Assembly (NCBI GenBank): GCA_963830495.1
Contig: CAWHMS010000002.1
Coordinates: 1-64,000 of the forward strand
Length of the DNA: 64,000 nt
From: CAWHMS01 sp963830495
GTDB lineage: Bacteria > Actinomycetota > Actinomycetes > Propionibacteriales > Nocardioidaceae
Direction: 5' to 3'
The notes beneath the pieces are model-generated. The model was not told the DNA's origin, searched no databases, and was given only the letters and a program-made list of their open reading frames with translations. Position numbers and translations under genes: made by a program. Shown piece after piece: positions 34,862 to 43,789 of the stretch; position 1 is the first letter of the stretch, and every line of letters begins with the position of its first letter.

Positions 34862-35841
34862 CAGTCCAGCTGCCTTCCGGAGAAGTCCGAGTAGTCCTGC
34901 TGCACCGCGAAGCAGATCGCCCGCTGGGTGTCGGAGTCGTCGGTCCAGAGCGAGTCGGTCGGGTAGAGCGGATAGATCTCCAGCCCGGCCGGCAGTCCGG
35001 GGATCAGCCGCTGGCAGCCCGCGATCGCCTGCAGCCGCACCTCCGGCTCTCCGGGGTAGTCGTCGCCGCCCTCGAGGTCGACCACACCGGCCACCTCGGC
35101 GTTGTGCTCGTCGCTGCACGGCACACCTTCGAGGTCGAAGGAATCGACCTCGACGTCGTCCTCCAGTCCGTCGATGTAGACGCAGTCGCCCTCCCGGAGG
35201 TCGCCGTAGTCGATGCGCCCTGCCTCGACGATCTGTCCCGTGGAGTCGCGCTCGGCCGTCGACGTCGCGATCCAGGCGATGAAACCCCCTGCCGCGGCAA
35301 GCCACAGCACGGGTATGACGATGCCGAGAATCGCGAAGACCTTGCCCTTGTCACCGGACTTCCGGATCTGGATCAGGGCGGCGATGCCCAGCGGGATCGC
35401 CACCAGCACTCCGATGCAGGGCACCAGCAGTCCCACAACGAAGGCAGCGATCGCCAAGCCGCTCCAGCCCCGCGGCTGCTCACTGTCCCACGCACCGCCG
35501 GGGTATCCGCCTGGGCCGCCACCGGGATACGGCTGCCCTCCCGGAGGCGGCGGATAGCCAGCCTGGCCGGGTGACGGAGAGCCCTGGTAGCCCGACCCAG
35601 CGGGAGGCGGGTAGCCACCGGGCGCGGGGTAGCCCCCCGGGCCGCCAGCGGGGTACTGCTGTCCACCCGGCGAGGGGTAGCCGGCGCCGCCCGCAGGTGG
35701 AGGCGACGGGTACCCAGACCCGCCCAGCGGCGGGGGTGGCGGGTATCCAGACCCGCCGTTCGCCGGAGGCGGTGGATGATCGGAGTCGCCGCTCGAGGAC
35801 GCCTCGTCGGCGTTGCCCCCATGCCCTGGGGAGTCACTCAT
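34861..35841 (-). CDS. DUF4190/septum-formation domain membrane protein
   Basis: A 326-residue membrane protein. Residues 20-125 are a low-complexity Pro/Gly/Tyr repeat (units such as GGSGYPPPPP and PAGGPGGYPAPGGY). Two transmembrane helices follow (LAIAAFVVGLLVPCIGVLVA and VFAILGIVIPVLWLAAAGGF, DUF4190). The extracytoplasmic C-terminus (about 200-326) has cysteines in LREGDCVYIDG, EGVPCSDEHNAEVAG, AGCQRLIPG and RAICFA, the septum-formation (PF13845-like) pattern. Proteins of this type cluster with cell division or envelope genes; the molecular role is unknown. ATG 35841 overlaps the holB stop by eight bases. Confidence 0.85.
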   Translation of the reverse strand: MSDSPGHGGNADEASSSGDSDHPPPPANGGSGYPPPPPLGGSGYPSPPPAGGAGYPSPGGQQYPAGGPGGYPAPGGYPPPAGSGYQGSPSPGQAGYPPPPGGQPYPGGGPGGYPGGAWDSEQPRGWSGLAIAAFVVGLLVPCIGVLVAIPLGIAALIQIRKSGDKGKVFAILGIVIPVLWLAAAGGFIAWIATSTAERDSTGQIVEAGRIDYGDLREGDCVYIDGLEDDVEVDSFDLEGVPCSDEHNAEVAGVVDLEGGDDYPGEPEVRLQAIAGCQRLIPGLPAGLEIYPLYPTDSLWTDDSDTQRAICFAVQQDYSDFSGRQLD

Positions 35842-37003
35842 CGGCCCCACCCTTCAGCGAGATCATCAAAGACTCGAGCGCCAGCAGCGGAGCCACCTCA
35901 CCGTCGAGCGCCTCACGTGTAGCGAAGATCGCGGCGAGCCGACCTGCTGAGGACTCCGCGGTCGTCGTACCCGCCATGCTAGCGATCTGTGGGCGTAGCT
36001 CCTCGTTGATCAGCTCAGTTCGTGCGCCGAGCTGGAGGCTCACCACATCGCGATAGAACGAGGCGAGGTCGAGCAGGTACCGATCGATGCAGTCGCGCAC
36101 GACACGTTTGGCGCGCTGTCTCTGGCCGCGCTCCAGCTCCTTCTGTGCCGCGGCGAAGCCAGTCGCTCGCACGCCTCGAGTGCCGACGCCGTACGACGCC
36201 TCCAGGTCGGCGAGCTCGCGGGCGTCGAGTGCGTCACTGCGCGGCTTGGCCTCCTCGTCAGCGGCGGACACCAGGTTGCCGGCGGCCGTCATGCATGCGC
36301 CGAGATCTCGTAGCTGGGTCGGGATCTCGAGTACGGCGCGCCGCCGGTTGCGGGCGGCCTCGTCGAGGGCGAGCCCCCGCGCACGTCCGATGTGGCCCTG
36401 GGCGGCCCTGGCAGCAAACGCGGCGACGCCCGCCGACAGCTGATCTCGGCGAACCAGATGAGCAGCGACAGCGGCGGCCGGCGGCGTGCGCAGCACCACG
36501 GTGCGACACCGGGACCTGATCGTGGGGAGGACGTCCTCGACCGTCGGCGCACACAGCAGCCACACGGTGCGAGCCGGCGGCTCCTCGATGCTCTTGAGCA
36601 GCGCGTTGGCCGAGTGGTCGTTGAGCCGGTCCGCATCCTCGACGACGACCACCTGCCATCGGCGGCTGGCAGGGGCGAGCGCCGAGATGCGCACCGCCTC
36701 CCGCGCCGCGTCCACCGTGATCACCGACGTCTGGGTGACGAGGCTCGTGACGTCGGGGTGCGAGCCGACGAGCGCAGTGCGGCAGGCCAGGCACTGGCCA
36801 CACCCTTGCTCCTCGCACTGCAAGGCTGCCGCGAAGGCGTGCGCCGCCGTCGAACGCCCTGAGCCCGGCGGGCCGGTGAAGAGCCAGGCATGGCTCATCT
36901 GTGCGGACCTGGCTCCCCCGAGCACCTGCTCCGCCCCGGCCACGGTGGCGCGGAGCTGCGTCACCAGGTGCTCCTGGCCGACAAGCTCGTCCCAGACGCT
37001 CAC
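35834..37003 (-). CDS. holB: DNA polymerase III subunit delta'
   Basis: A 389-residue clamp-loader subunit. AAA+ domain: MSHAWLFTGPPGSGRSTAAH (P-loop), a zinc-binding CEEQGCGQCLACRTALVGSH, WQVVVVEDADRLNDHSANAL (Walker B) and LLKSIEEPPARTVWLLC (SRC finger in IRSRCRTVVL). The C-terminal helical domain is less conserved (RQRAKRVVRDCIDRYLLDLA). Part of the tau/delta/delta' loader placing the beta clamp. ATG 37003 overlaps the tmk stop by four bases, and the gene order tmk-holB is conserved in Actinobacteria. Confidence 0.95.
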   Translation of the reverse strand: MSVWDELVGQEHLVTQLRATVAGAEQVLGGARSAQMSHAWLFTGPPGSGRSTAAHAFAAALQCEEQGCGQCLACRTALVGSHPDVTSLVTQTSVITVDAAREAVRISALAPASRRWQVVVVEDADRLNDHSANALLKSIEEPPARTVWLLCAPTVEDVLPTIRSRCRTVVLRTPPAAAVAAHLVRRDQLSAGVAAFAARAAQGHIGRARGLALDEAARNRRRAVLEIPTQLRDLGACMTAAGNLVSAADEEAKPRSDALDARELADLEASYGVGTRGVRATGFAAAQKELERGQRQRAKRVVRDCIDRYLLDLASFYRDVVSLQLGARTELINEELRPQIASMAGTTTAESSAGRLAAIFATREALDGEVAPLLALESLMISLKGGADE

Positions 37004-39024
37004 ACGTCTCCCTCGGAGCTCGACTGCACGGGCTCCGGGCGGGCCGCCGCACCGAGCAGGGGGGTAACGGCCGCGCGTACGGCGGCAGCGATCTCGTCGG
37101 CCCGAGCGCCGGCGTCGACGACCAGGTAGTGGTCGGGGTCGGCCGAGGCCAATTGCAGGAACGTGTCGCGAACGCGGCGGTGGAACTCCAGCGGCTCCGC
37201 CTCGAGACGGTCCTGGATGTCGAAGCGGGCCAGGCCCAGCGCCGGATCGACGTCGAGCAGCACGGTCAGGTTGGGTCTGAGGTCACCCGTTGCCCAGCGC
37301 GCCACCCGCTCCACGTCGGCAGGCTGGAGGTGGCGCCCAGCGCCCTGGTAGGCGAGCGTCGAGTCGACGTACCGGTCGGTGACCACCACCGCCCCTCGGT
37401 CGAGGGCCGGCCGCACCAGGCGGGAGACGTGCTCGGCCTTGTCCGCCGCATAGAGCAGAGCCTCGGCACGGTGGTCGAGGGCCCCTGTGTCGGGCGAGAG
37501 CAGGATCTCGCGCAGCTTGCGCCCGACATCGGAGTCGCCCGGCTCGTGCGTCAGCACCACCTCGACCCCCGCGGAGGTGAGCCACTCGGAGAGCATGGTC
37601 GCCTGGGTCGACTTGCCAGCCCCTTCGCCACCCTCGAGCGCGATGAAGACGCCCCGCTCGGCGTAGCGCCCGCCGTCTGCCATCAAGGACTGCCTCAGCT
37701 CGCTTCGGATGGTCGTGCCCGGTCGATCGTTCATGTGATGGTAGGAGAAGGCACCGACGGCGATCATGACCAGGGCCGAACAGAACATCGTGATCGCCGC
37801 GCCGTTGTAGTCGAGCACGGCGTCGTCGGTGAGGATCACCCGGTTGGTGCCGATGAGCCCCGCCACCAGCGGGGCCAGCGCCAGCACGAGCGCCAGCACG
37901 ACGCGCACCAGGGTCTGGACGAAGGCGAACGTGCGACCGCGCAGCTCGTCGGCGACCTCGAGGCCGAGCAAGGTGTAGCCGGTGATCCAGGCTGTGCCCG
38001 CGAAGAAGCCCAGCACGACAGTGAGCATGGTGACCACCGCGAGGTTGGCGATGACGGCGATGAGGGCGAGCGCCACGCCGGCCGCCATCACCGCGAAGCC
38101 GAACAGCCGCCGCCGCGACATCCCGAGCAGGAATCGGCTCCCCCGCCACATCCCCAGGGCCAGCCCGGCGAAGACCGCCGCGAAGAGCAGGCCGTAGCCG
38201 GGGTCACCGCCACCGAGATCCTCGACGTAGACCCGCGCCAGCGCTATCACGACGCCTCCCGCTGCGGAGGCGCCGCTGATGCCGACGACGAGGCCGCGCA
38301 CGATGCTCGTGCGGGCGACGTACACCCAACCCTCGTGGATGACCCGCAAGGCACCGCGGCGGTCCTCGGGAGCCAACGCCGGGCCGCGCGGGATCTCGTG
38401 CAGGGTCGCGATGACGACCCCCGACAGCAGGAACGACGCCGCGTTGAACCCCATCGCCAGCACGACCGGCGTCTCCAGCCAGTCCGACGCGGTGTTCACG
38501 CCCTTCGTCACCAGGGACAGCGCCACGAAGATCAGCGCCGCCGGTAGCGCCGACCCGTACGTCGTCACCAGAGAGACACGGTTGGCCTCCTCGAGTCGGG
38601 CGCGCGGCACCAGGTTGGGGACCGTGGCGTCCTTGGCGGGCAACCAGACCAGCGTGATCGCCTCGATGATCACGGTCGCGATCAGCAGCCAGGTCAGCGT
38701 GTTGACCACTGGGATCGACGCGAAGACGAGCCCGCGCAGAACGTCCCCGACGACCAGGGTCCAGCGCCGGTCGAGCCGGTCGGCGACGTACCCGGCGAGC
38801 GGCCCGAGCACGAGCGCGGGCAGCACGCGGAGCAGCAGTACCGCGCCGATCGCGTAGTTCTGCTTGGCATAGTCGTCCGGCGCCAGCGCGCTCGCCATGG
38901 CCGTGATGGCGAGCAGCCCCAGCCAGTCGCCGAGACTCGACAGCCCGAGCCCGATCCACAACCGCCGGAAGGCCGGGATGCGCAGCACACTCTGCCGCGG
39001 CGGGATCCCGGCGACCTCGGACAC
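37000..39024 (-). CDS. tmk: MFS transporter-dTMP kinase fusion protein
   Basis: A 674-residue fusion. Residues 1-440 form a 12-helix MFS transporter (LWIGLGLSSLGDWLGLLAIT, LLRVLPALVLGPLAGYVADR with motif-A-like ADRLDRR). From about 462 comes a complete thymidylate kinase: GVFIALEGGEGAGKSTQATM (P-loop), VVVTDRYVDSTLAYQGAGRH (DRY), LTVLLDVDPALGLARF and the C-terminal LID residues. The kinase phosphorylates dTMP to dTDP. Such fusions are a known actinobacterial architecture, but the transported substrate is not. ATG 39024; stop overlaps holB. Confidence 0.93.
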   Translation of the reverse strand: MSEVAGIPPRQSVLRIPAFRRLWIGLGLSSLGDWLGLLAITAMASALAPDDYAKQNYAIGAVLLLRVLPALVLGPLAGYVADRLDRRWTLVVGDVLRGLVFASIPVVNTLTWLLIATVIIEAITLVWLPAKDATVPNLVPRARLEEANRVSLVTTYGSALPAALIFVALSLVTKGVNTASDWLETPVVLAMGFNAASFLLSGVVIATLHEIPRGPALAPEDRRGALRVIHEGWVYVARTSIVRGLVVGISGASAAGGVVIALARVYVEDLGGGDPGYGLLFAAVFAGLALGMWRGSRFLLGMSRRRLFGFAVMAAGVALALIAVIANLAVVTMLTVVLGFFAGTAWITGYTLLGLEVADELRGRTFAFVQTLVRVVLALVLALAPLVAGLIGTNRVILTDDAVLDYNGAAITMFCSALVMIAVGAFSYHHMNDRPGTTIRSELRQSLMADGGRYAERGVFIALEGGEGAGKSTQATMLSEWLTSAGVEVVLTHEPGDSDVGRKLREILLSPDTGALDHRAEALLYAADKAEHVSRLVRPALDRGAVVVTDRYVDSTLAYQGAGRHLQPADVERVARWATGDLRPNLTVLLDVDPALGLARFDIQDRLEAEPLEFHRRVRDTFLQLASADPDHYLVVDAGARADEIAAAVRAAVTPLLGAAARPEPVQSSSEGDV

Positions 39025-39078
39025 CCGGCAAGCCTAAGGCCGCACCCTGGCGCACCGACTTGCGCCGGTCGGCTCGGG

Positions 39079-39440
39079 CTAGGACCCTCGCGCTGCGTCG
39101 ACCAGCTCGCGGACCGCCGGACCGACCTCGCCGCCGACCCGGCGTAGCACCTCGGCGTCGTCGCCCATCACGATGTAGGTGCTCATCCCCTGCGTGAGGG
39201 TGAGCTCGGGCCAGCTGCTGCGCCCAGTCCTTGAGCCCCCCTCGAGGAAGCCCGTACCCGTGCCGAAGCGGCGACTGACGTTGAGCAGCCGACGAACGGC
39301 CGAAGGCGGCCGGCCCGCAGTCTGCGCCGCCTCGTCGATCCTCCGGTTCAGCTCGGGCATCGGGTCCAGGCCGACGTAGCCGAGACTCAGCAGCCAGCCA
39401 TCGGCTTTGCACCTGGTGAGAGCCAGCATCTTCGGCCGCA
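39079..39440 (-). pseudogene. LLM-class flavin oxidoreductase, 3' fragment
   Basis: The last ~120 codons of a bacterial luciferase-like (LLM) F420/FMN-dependent oxidoreductase: PKMLALTRCKADGWLLSLGY, VGLDPMPELNRRIDEAAQTA, GRPPSAVRRLLNVSRRFGTG, then ELTLTQGMSTYIVMGDDAEV and EVGPAVRELVDAARGS. Between them GGLKDWAQQLA is read in a second frame, so two compensating frameshifts are present. The start (about 200 codons) is missing; the fragment runs into the region just after the topA stop (39473). No function is expected. Confidence 0.75.
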
Positions 39441-39472
39441 GCCGAAGGCGAGATCGTGCGCGTAGTCCACCC

Positions 39473-42130
39473 TCAGCTCTTCTCGGCAGGGGCCTTCTTC
39501 GCTGCCTTCTTGGCCGACGCCTTCTTGGCCGAGGTCTGGCGGGCGGTTCGCTTCTTGGGGGCCGGACCCTTCGCGCGCTTCTCGGCCAGCAGCTCAGCCG
39601 CGCGCTCCAGGGTGATCGTCTCGACGGCATCGCCCTTGCGCAGCGTCGCGTTGTACTCCCCATCGGTGACGTACGGGCCGAAACGGCCCTCCTTGACCTG
39701 CACGGGCTTCTTCGACGACGGGTCCTCGCCGAGCTCCTTGAGCGGACCAGCCGCTGCGCGCCCACCGCGGGTCTTGGGCTGGGCGTAAACGGCCAGGGCC
39801 TGGTCGAGCGTCAGCGACAGCAGCTGCTCCTCGCTGTCGATCGACCTGCTGTCGCTGCCCATCTTGAGATACGGCCCATACCTGCCGTTCTGGGCCGTGA
39901 TCTCCGCACCCGTGTCCGGGTGCACACCCACGACCCTGGGGAGGGACAGCAGCGCCAAGGCGTCTTCGAGCGTGACCGAGTCGAGCTGCATCGACTTGAA
40001 CAGCGAGCCAGTGCGCGGCTTGGCGCTCTTGGGGGCGTCCTCGCCGAGGATCTCGGTGACGTAGGGGCCGAAGCGGCCGTTCTTCGCAACGATCGTGCGA
40101 TCCGTCTGTGGGTCGGCGCCCAGCACCCGCTCCTCACCAGCCGGGTTGGCCAACAGCTCCTGTGCCTTGTCGAGGGTCAGCTCGTCCGGCGGGAGATCCT
40201 CGGGCACGTTGGCGCGCGTCCCGTTGGCGTCCTCGACGTACGGGCCGTAGCGGCCCACCCGCAGGGCGATGCCCTCACCCAGCTCGAACGTCGACAGCTC
40301 GCGGGCATCGATCTCGCCGAGCTCGCTGACGATCTTTTTAAGGCCGTCCTGGCTCGGCGACCCGAAGTAGAACTCGCCGAGCTCGGAGGTGGAGTCGCGT
40401 CGACCCGCGGCGACCTCGTCGAGCACGTCCTCCATGGCGGCGGTGAAGTTGTAGTCGATCAGCCGACCGAAGTGCCGCTCCAGCAGCCGCACCACGGCAA
40501 AGGCGAGCCACGCCGGCACCAGGGCGGTGCCCTTCTTGTAGACGTAACCCCGGTTGAGGATGGTGCCGATGATCGACGCGTACGTCGAGGGCCGGCCGAT
40601 CTCCCGCTCCTCCAGCTCACGGACCAGGGTGGCCTCGGTGAAGCGCGCCGGCGGCTTGGTCGCGTGGTCGGCCGCCACCAGCTCGGCCACGGTGACCACA
40701 TCGCCCTCGCGCACATCGGGGAGGCGGGTCTCCCGGTCGTCGCGGTCGCTCTCCGGGTCGTCGGCTCCCTCGACGTACGCCTTGAGGAAGCCGTAGAACG
40801 TGATGACTCGGCCGGACGCGGAGAACTCGCAGTCGTCGCCGGTCGCGGCCGTCGCACCGAGCTTGACCGACACCGAGCGCCCCTCGGCGTCCTTCATCTG
40901 CGACGCCACCGTGCGCATCCAGATCAGCTCGTAGAGCCGGAACTCGTCGCCGGTCAGGCCGGTCTCGGCCGGGGTCCGGAACCGCTCGCCCGACGGCCGG
41001 ATCGCCTCGTGCGCCTCCTGCGCGTTCTTGACCTTGCTCTGGTAGGTGCGCGGCTTGTCCGGCAGGAAGTCGCGACCGTACAGCTCGGCGACTTGCGCCC
41101 GAGCGGCCCTCACCGCCGACTCCGACAGCGTGACCGAGTCGGTCCGCATATAGGTGATGAAGCCGTTCTCGTACAGCCGCTGGGCGACGGACATGGCCCG
41201 GGAGGCGCCGAACCCGAGCTTGCGGGAGGCCTCCTGCTGCAGCGTGGTGGTACGGAAGGGTGCGTACGGCGCGCGCCGGTAGGGCTTGGACTCGACCGAC
41301 CGTACGTCGAACCGCCGGTCTCGCAGACCCTCCGCCAGGGCCGCAGCACGCGCCTCGTCGAGGTGGACGACAGCAGCATTCTTGAGCTCGCCGGTCGAGT
41401 CGAAGTCCGAGCCACGCGCGACCCGCTGACCCGCCACACCGGTCAGCCGGGCCGGGAACGTGCGCGGGCTGCGATCCTCACCTGCGTCGAACGATGCCTC
41501 TAGGTCCCAGTACGCGGCGGACCGGAAGGCCATCCGAGCCCGCTCGCGGTCCACCACCAGCCGGGTGGCCACGGACTGGACCCGTCCTGCGGACAGCCCG
41601 CTCATCACCTTCTTCCAGAGCACCGGAGAGATCTCGTAACCGTAGAGCCGGTCGAGGATGCGCCGAGCCTCCTGCGCCTCGACCAGGTCGTCGTCGATGT
41701 CACGAGGGTTGGACACCGCCGCCGAGATCGCCTCCGGAGTGATCTCGTGGAAGACCATCCGGCGTACCGGCACGGTGGGCTTGAGCTCGTCGAGCAGGTG
41801 CCAGGCGATGGCCTCACCCTCGCGGTCCTCGTCTGTGGCGAGGTAGAGCTCGTCCGCGTCGGTGAGCAGGGACCTCAGCTTCTTGATCTGGGCCTTCTTG
41901 TCCTGCGGGACGACGTAGACAGGGGTGAAGCCGTCATCGACGTTGACACCGAGGCGTCCCCACGGCTCGTTCTTGTACTTGGCCGGGATCTCTGCCGCCT
42001 TGGTCGGCAGATCGCGGATGTGGCCGATCGAGGACTCCACAACATAGCCACGCCCGAGGTAGCCCGAGATCGTGCGCGCCTTGGCAGGCGACTCCACGAT
42101 GACGAGCTTGTGCCCTGTTGTGTCCGCCAC
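39473..42130 (-). CDS. topA: DNA topoisomerase I (omega protein)
   Basis: An 885-residue type IA topoisomerase that relaxes negative supercoils. Toprim domain: KLVIVESPAKARTISGYLG and YLATDEDREGEAIAWH (acidic triad). Catalytic Tyr is in GFITYMRTDSVTLSESAVRA. Four C-terminal RG/RYGPY repeats (RVGRYGPYVEDANG, VAKNGRFGPYVTEILGE, TAQNGRYGPYLKMGSDS, VKEGRFGPYVTDGEYN) replace zinc fingers, as in mycobacteria. A Lys/Ala tail (KKASAKKAAKKAPAEKS) aids DNA binding and processivity. GTG 42130 gives the family N-terminus; an in-frame start at 42196 would add 22 residues. Confidence 0.96.
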   Translation of the reverse strand: MADTTGHKLVIVESPAKARTISGYLGRGYVVESSIGHIRDLPTKAAEIPAKYKNEPWGRLGVNVDDGFTPVYVVPQDKKAQIKKLRSLLTDADELYLATDEDREGEAIAWHLLDELKPTVPVRRMVFHEITPEAISAAVSNPRDIDDDLVEAQEARRILDRLYGYEISPVLWKKVMSGLSAGRVQSVATRLVVDRERARMAFRSAAYWDLEASFDAGEDRSPRTFPARLTGVAGQRVARGSDFDSTGELKNAAVVHLDEARAAALAEGLRDRRFDVRSVESKPYRRAPYAPFRTTTLQQEASRKLGFGASRAMSVAQRLYENGFITYMRTDSVTLSESAVRAARAQVAELYGRDFLPDKPRTYQSKVKNAQEAHEAIRPSGERFRTPAETGLTGDEFRLYELIWMRTVASQMKDAEGRSVSVKLGATAATGDDCEFSASGRVITFYGFLKAYVEGADDPESDRDDRETRLPDVREGDVVTVAELVAADHATKPPARFTEATLVRELEEREIGRPSTYASIIGTILNRGYVYKKGTALVPAWLAFAVVRLLERHFGRLIDYNFTAAMEDVLDEVAAGRRDSTSELGEFYFGSPSQDGLKKIVSELGEIDARELSTFELGEGIALRVGRYGPYVEDANGTRANVPEDLPPDELTLDKAQELLANPAGEERVLGADPQTDRTIVAKNGRFGPYVTEILGEDAPKSAKPRTGSLFKSMQLDSVTLEDALALLSLPRVVGVHPDTGAEITAQNGRYGPYLKMGSDSRSIDSEEQLLSLTLDQALAVYAQPKTRGGRAAAGPLKELGEDPSSKKPVQVKEGRFGPYVTDGEYNATLRKGDAVETITLERAAELLAEKRAKGPAPKKRTARQTSAKKASAKKAAKKAPAEKS

Positions 42131-42272
42131 GTGCGTGCTGCCCTCATCTCCTGGTTCGGCCGGCCATCGGTGACTCTGCGTCCCCGAGTGTGACACGAGG
42201 GTGCAAGGTCCGGGCGGCGCGCGTCAATCGAGGGTAGCCAGCGTCACAGCGGGCACCGGCCGCCGGGACGTG

Positions 42273-43757
42273 TCAGCGGCAGGGTTCGAGGATGCCGTTG
42301 ACGAGCAGCGTCCGGGTCGCCGCGAGCAGCTCGACTCGCACCTCTGTCACGGGCCGGTCGAGGAGGTCGGCCAGGGCGTCCGCGATCTGGCCCAGGGTCA
42401 GCTCCCCGTCGCAAGCCCCGATCATGGCGGCTACCGCTGTGCTCGCCCGGTGCGCCCGCCGCATGCCTCGCTGCGAGCGCATGACGATCAGCTCCGGGGC
42501 GGCGCCGCCCGGTGGGCCGACGCGCTCCTCCCGCACATCCGGTGCGGCGACCAGGCGACGCGCCAGCAGTGCGTCGTCGTCGCTCGCCTGCACCAGGTCG
42601 ACGACCTGCGACCAGCGAGCGACGTGCGGGCCGAGTGGCTGCTCGACCTCGTAGGGCCAGCTCTCGATCTGCACGTACGGCGTCTCGCGGCCGGCCTTCC
42701 GCAGCACCAGCCAGCCGAAGCCGATCGCGGCGATGCCCTGCTGCTCGAACCAGGACAGCCAGGCGTCATACCGCTGGGTGTAGTCCAGAGCTCCACGCAG
42801 GCCTGCATCGTCGAGCCAGAGCTCGACGTACCGCGACACGTCGGTGAGCTCACGCTGGACCGCCCAGGCGTCACAACCCGTGGTCGCCACCCAGTCGGCC
42901 AGCCGCTCGGACCAGGGCTGCTCCTCGCGGTGCACCCAGTTGGCCAAGACATGGCACCGGCCCCCGTCCGTCAGCCGCTCGGCCGCGCCGACGACCACCT
43001 GTCGCACGACCTCGTCACCCGGTAGCCCGGAGTCGCGGTAGATCAGCCGCTCGCCGGTGGCTGGAGACACGACGAAGGGCGGGTTGGTGACGATCAGGTC
43101 GAACTGCTCGTCGCGGACCGGCTCCCAGAGGCTGCCGGCCCGCAGGTCGACGGTGACATCGTTGAGCCGGGCAGTCAGGTCGGCCAGCAGCAGGCAGCGT
43201 GGGTTGACATCGGTGGCGACGACGGTGGCCGCGTGCTGGCTCAGGTGCAGAGCCTGCACGCCGCTCCCGGTGCCGAGGTCGAGAGCACGGCCGACGGGTG
43301 CGCGCACGGTGAGCTGCGCGAGGTTGGTCGAGGCACCCGAGACACCGAGCACGTGATCGGTCTGGATCCGGCGGGCGGCCCCGTCCAGGCCGGGTGTCAG
43401 GTCGGAGACCACCCACCAGTCGTCGCCGTCGGAGGCGTAGGGGCGTAGGTCGACCAGCGCGCGCACCTCCTCGGCCGAACCATCGAGAAGCCCCGCGTCG
43501 CGCAGCGGCTCGACGAGATCCGGCAAGGCAGCATCGGCCGCGGCGCGGCTGACCGGCTGCTGCAGCGACCACAGCCGCACCATCGACTCCAGCGGCGACC
43601 CTCCCGACGTACGACGCACGGCGGGTGTGGTCTCGTTGCGGGTCAGCGCACCGAACGCCCGCTCACCCAGCAGTTCGGTGACCCGGTCGACCGTGAACTC
43701 GACACCGGTCAGGGCGTCGCGCAGCCCGCCGATGACACTGTCTGAGAGTCTCTGCAC
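42273..43757 (-). CDS. Class I methyltransferase, modification-type with wHTH
   Basis: A 494-residue SAM-dependent methyltransferase common next to actinobacterial topA. Residues 1-120 form a winged-helix-like domain (VIGGLRDALTGVEFTVDRVT, LGERAFGALTRNETTPAVRR). The methyltransferase domain has VGRALDLGTGSGVQALHLSQ, ATVVATDVNPRCLLLADLTA and the catalytic DLIVTNPPFVVSP, the NPPF motif of N-methylases acting on planar nitrogens (HemK/RlmG-like). A C-terminal domain (about 340-494) follows. The target, possibly tRNA, rRNA, DNA or a release-factor-like protein, is unknown. GTG 43757 was chosen since it opens before the first helix and lies 33 bp after the glycosyltransferase stop. A CTG overlapping that stop is possible. 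Confidence 0.85.
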   Translation of the reverse strand: MQRLSDSVIGGLRDALTGVEFTVDRVTELLGERAFGALTRNETTPAVRRTSGGSPLESMVRLWSLQQPVSRAAADAALPDLVEPLRDAGLLDGSAEEVRALVDLRPYASDGDDWWVVSDLTPGLDGAARRIQTDHVLGVSGASTNLAQLTVRAPVGRALDLGTGSGVQALHLSQHAATVVATDVNPRCLLLADLTARLNDVTVDLRAGSLWEPVRDEQFDLIVTNPPFVVSPATGERLIYRDSGLPGDEVVRQVVVGAAERLTDGGRCHVLANWVHREEQPWSERLADWVATTGCDAWAVQRELTDVSRYVELWLDDAGLRGALDYTQRYDAWLSWFEQQGIAAIGFGWLVLRKAGRETPYVQIESWPYEVEQPLGPHVARWSQVVDLVQASDDDALLARRLVAAPDVREERVGPPGGAAPELIVMRSQRGMRRAHRASTAVAAMIGACDGELTLGQIADALADLLDRPVTEVRVELLAATRTLLVNGILEPCR

Positions 43758-43789
43758 CGGCTGCCCGACCGACCCGTCGAGCGACGCGA

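Noticed and set aside
34862..35305. In-frame extension of the alpha/beta hydrolase upstream of 34861
   Set aside because: It overlaps the DUF4190 gene on the same strand and lacks similarity; the signal peptide and lipobox begin right after ATG 34861.
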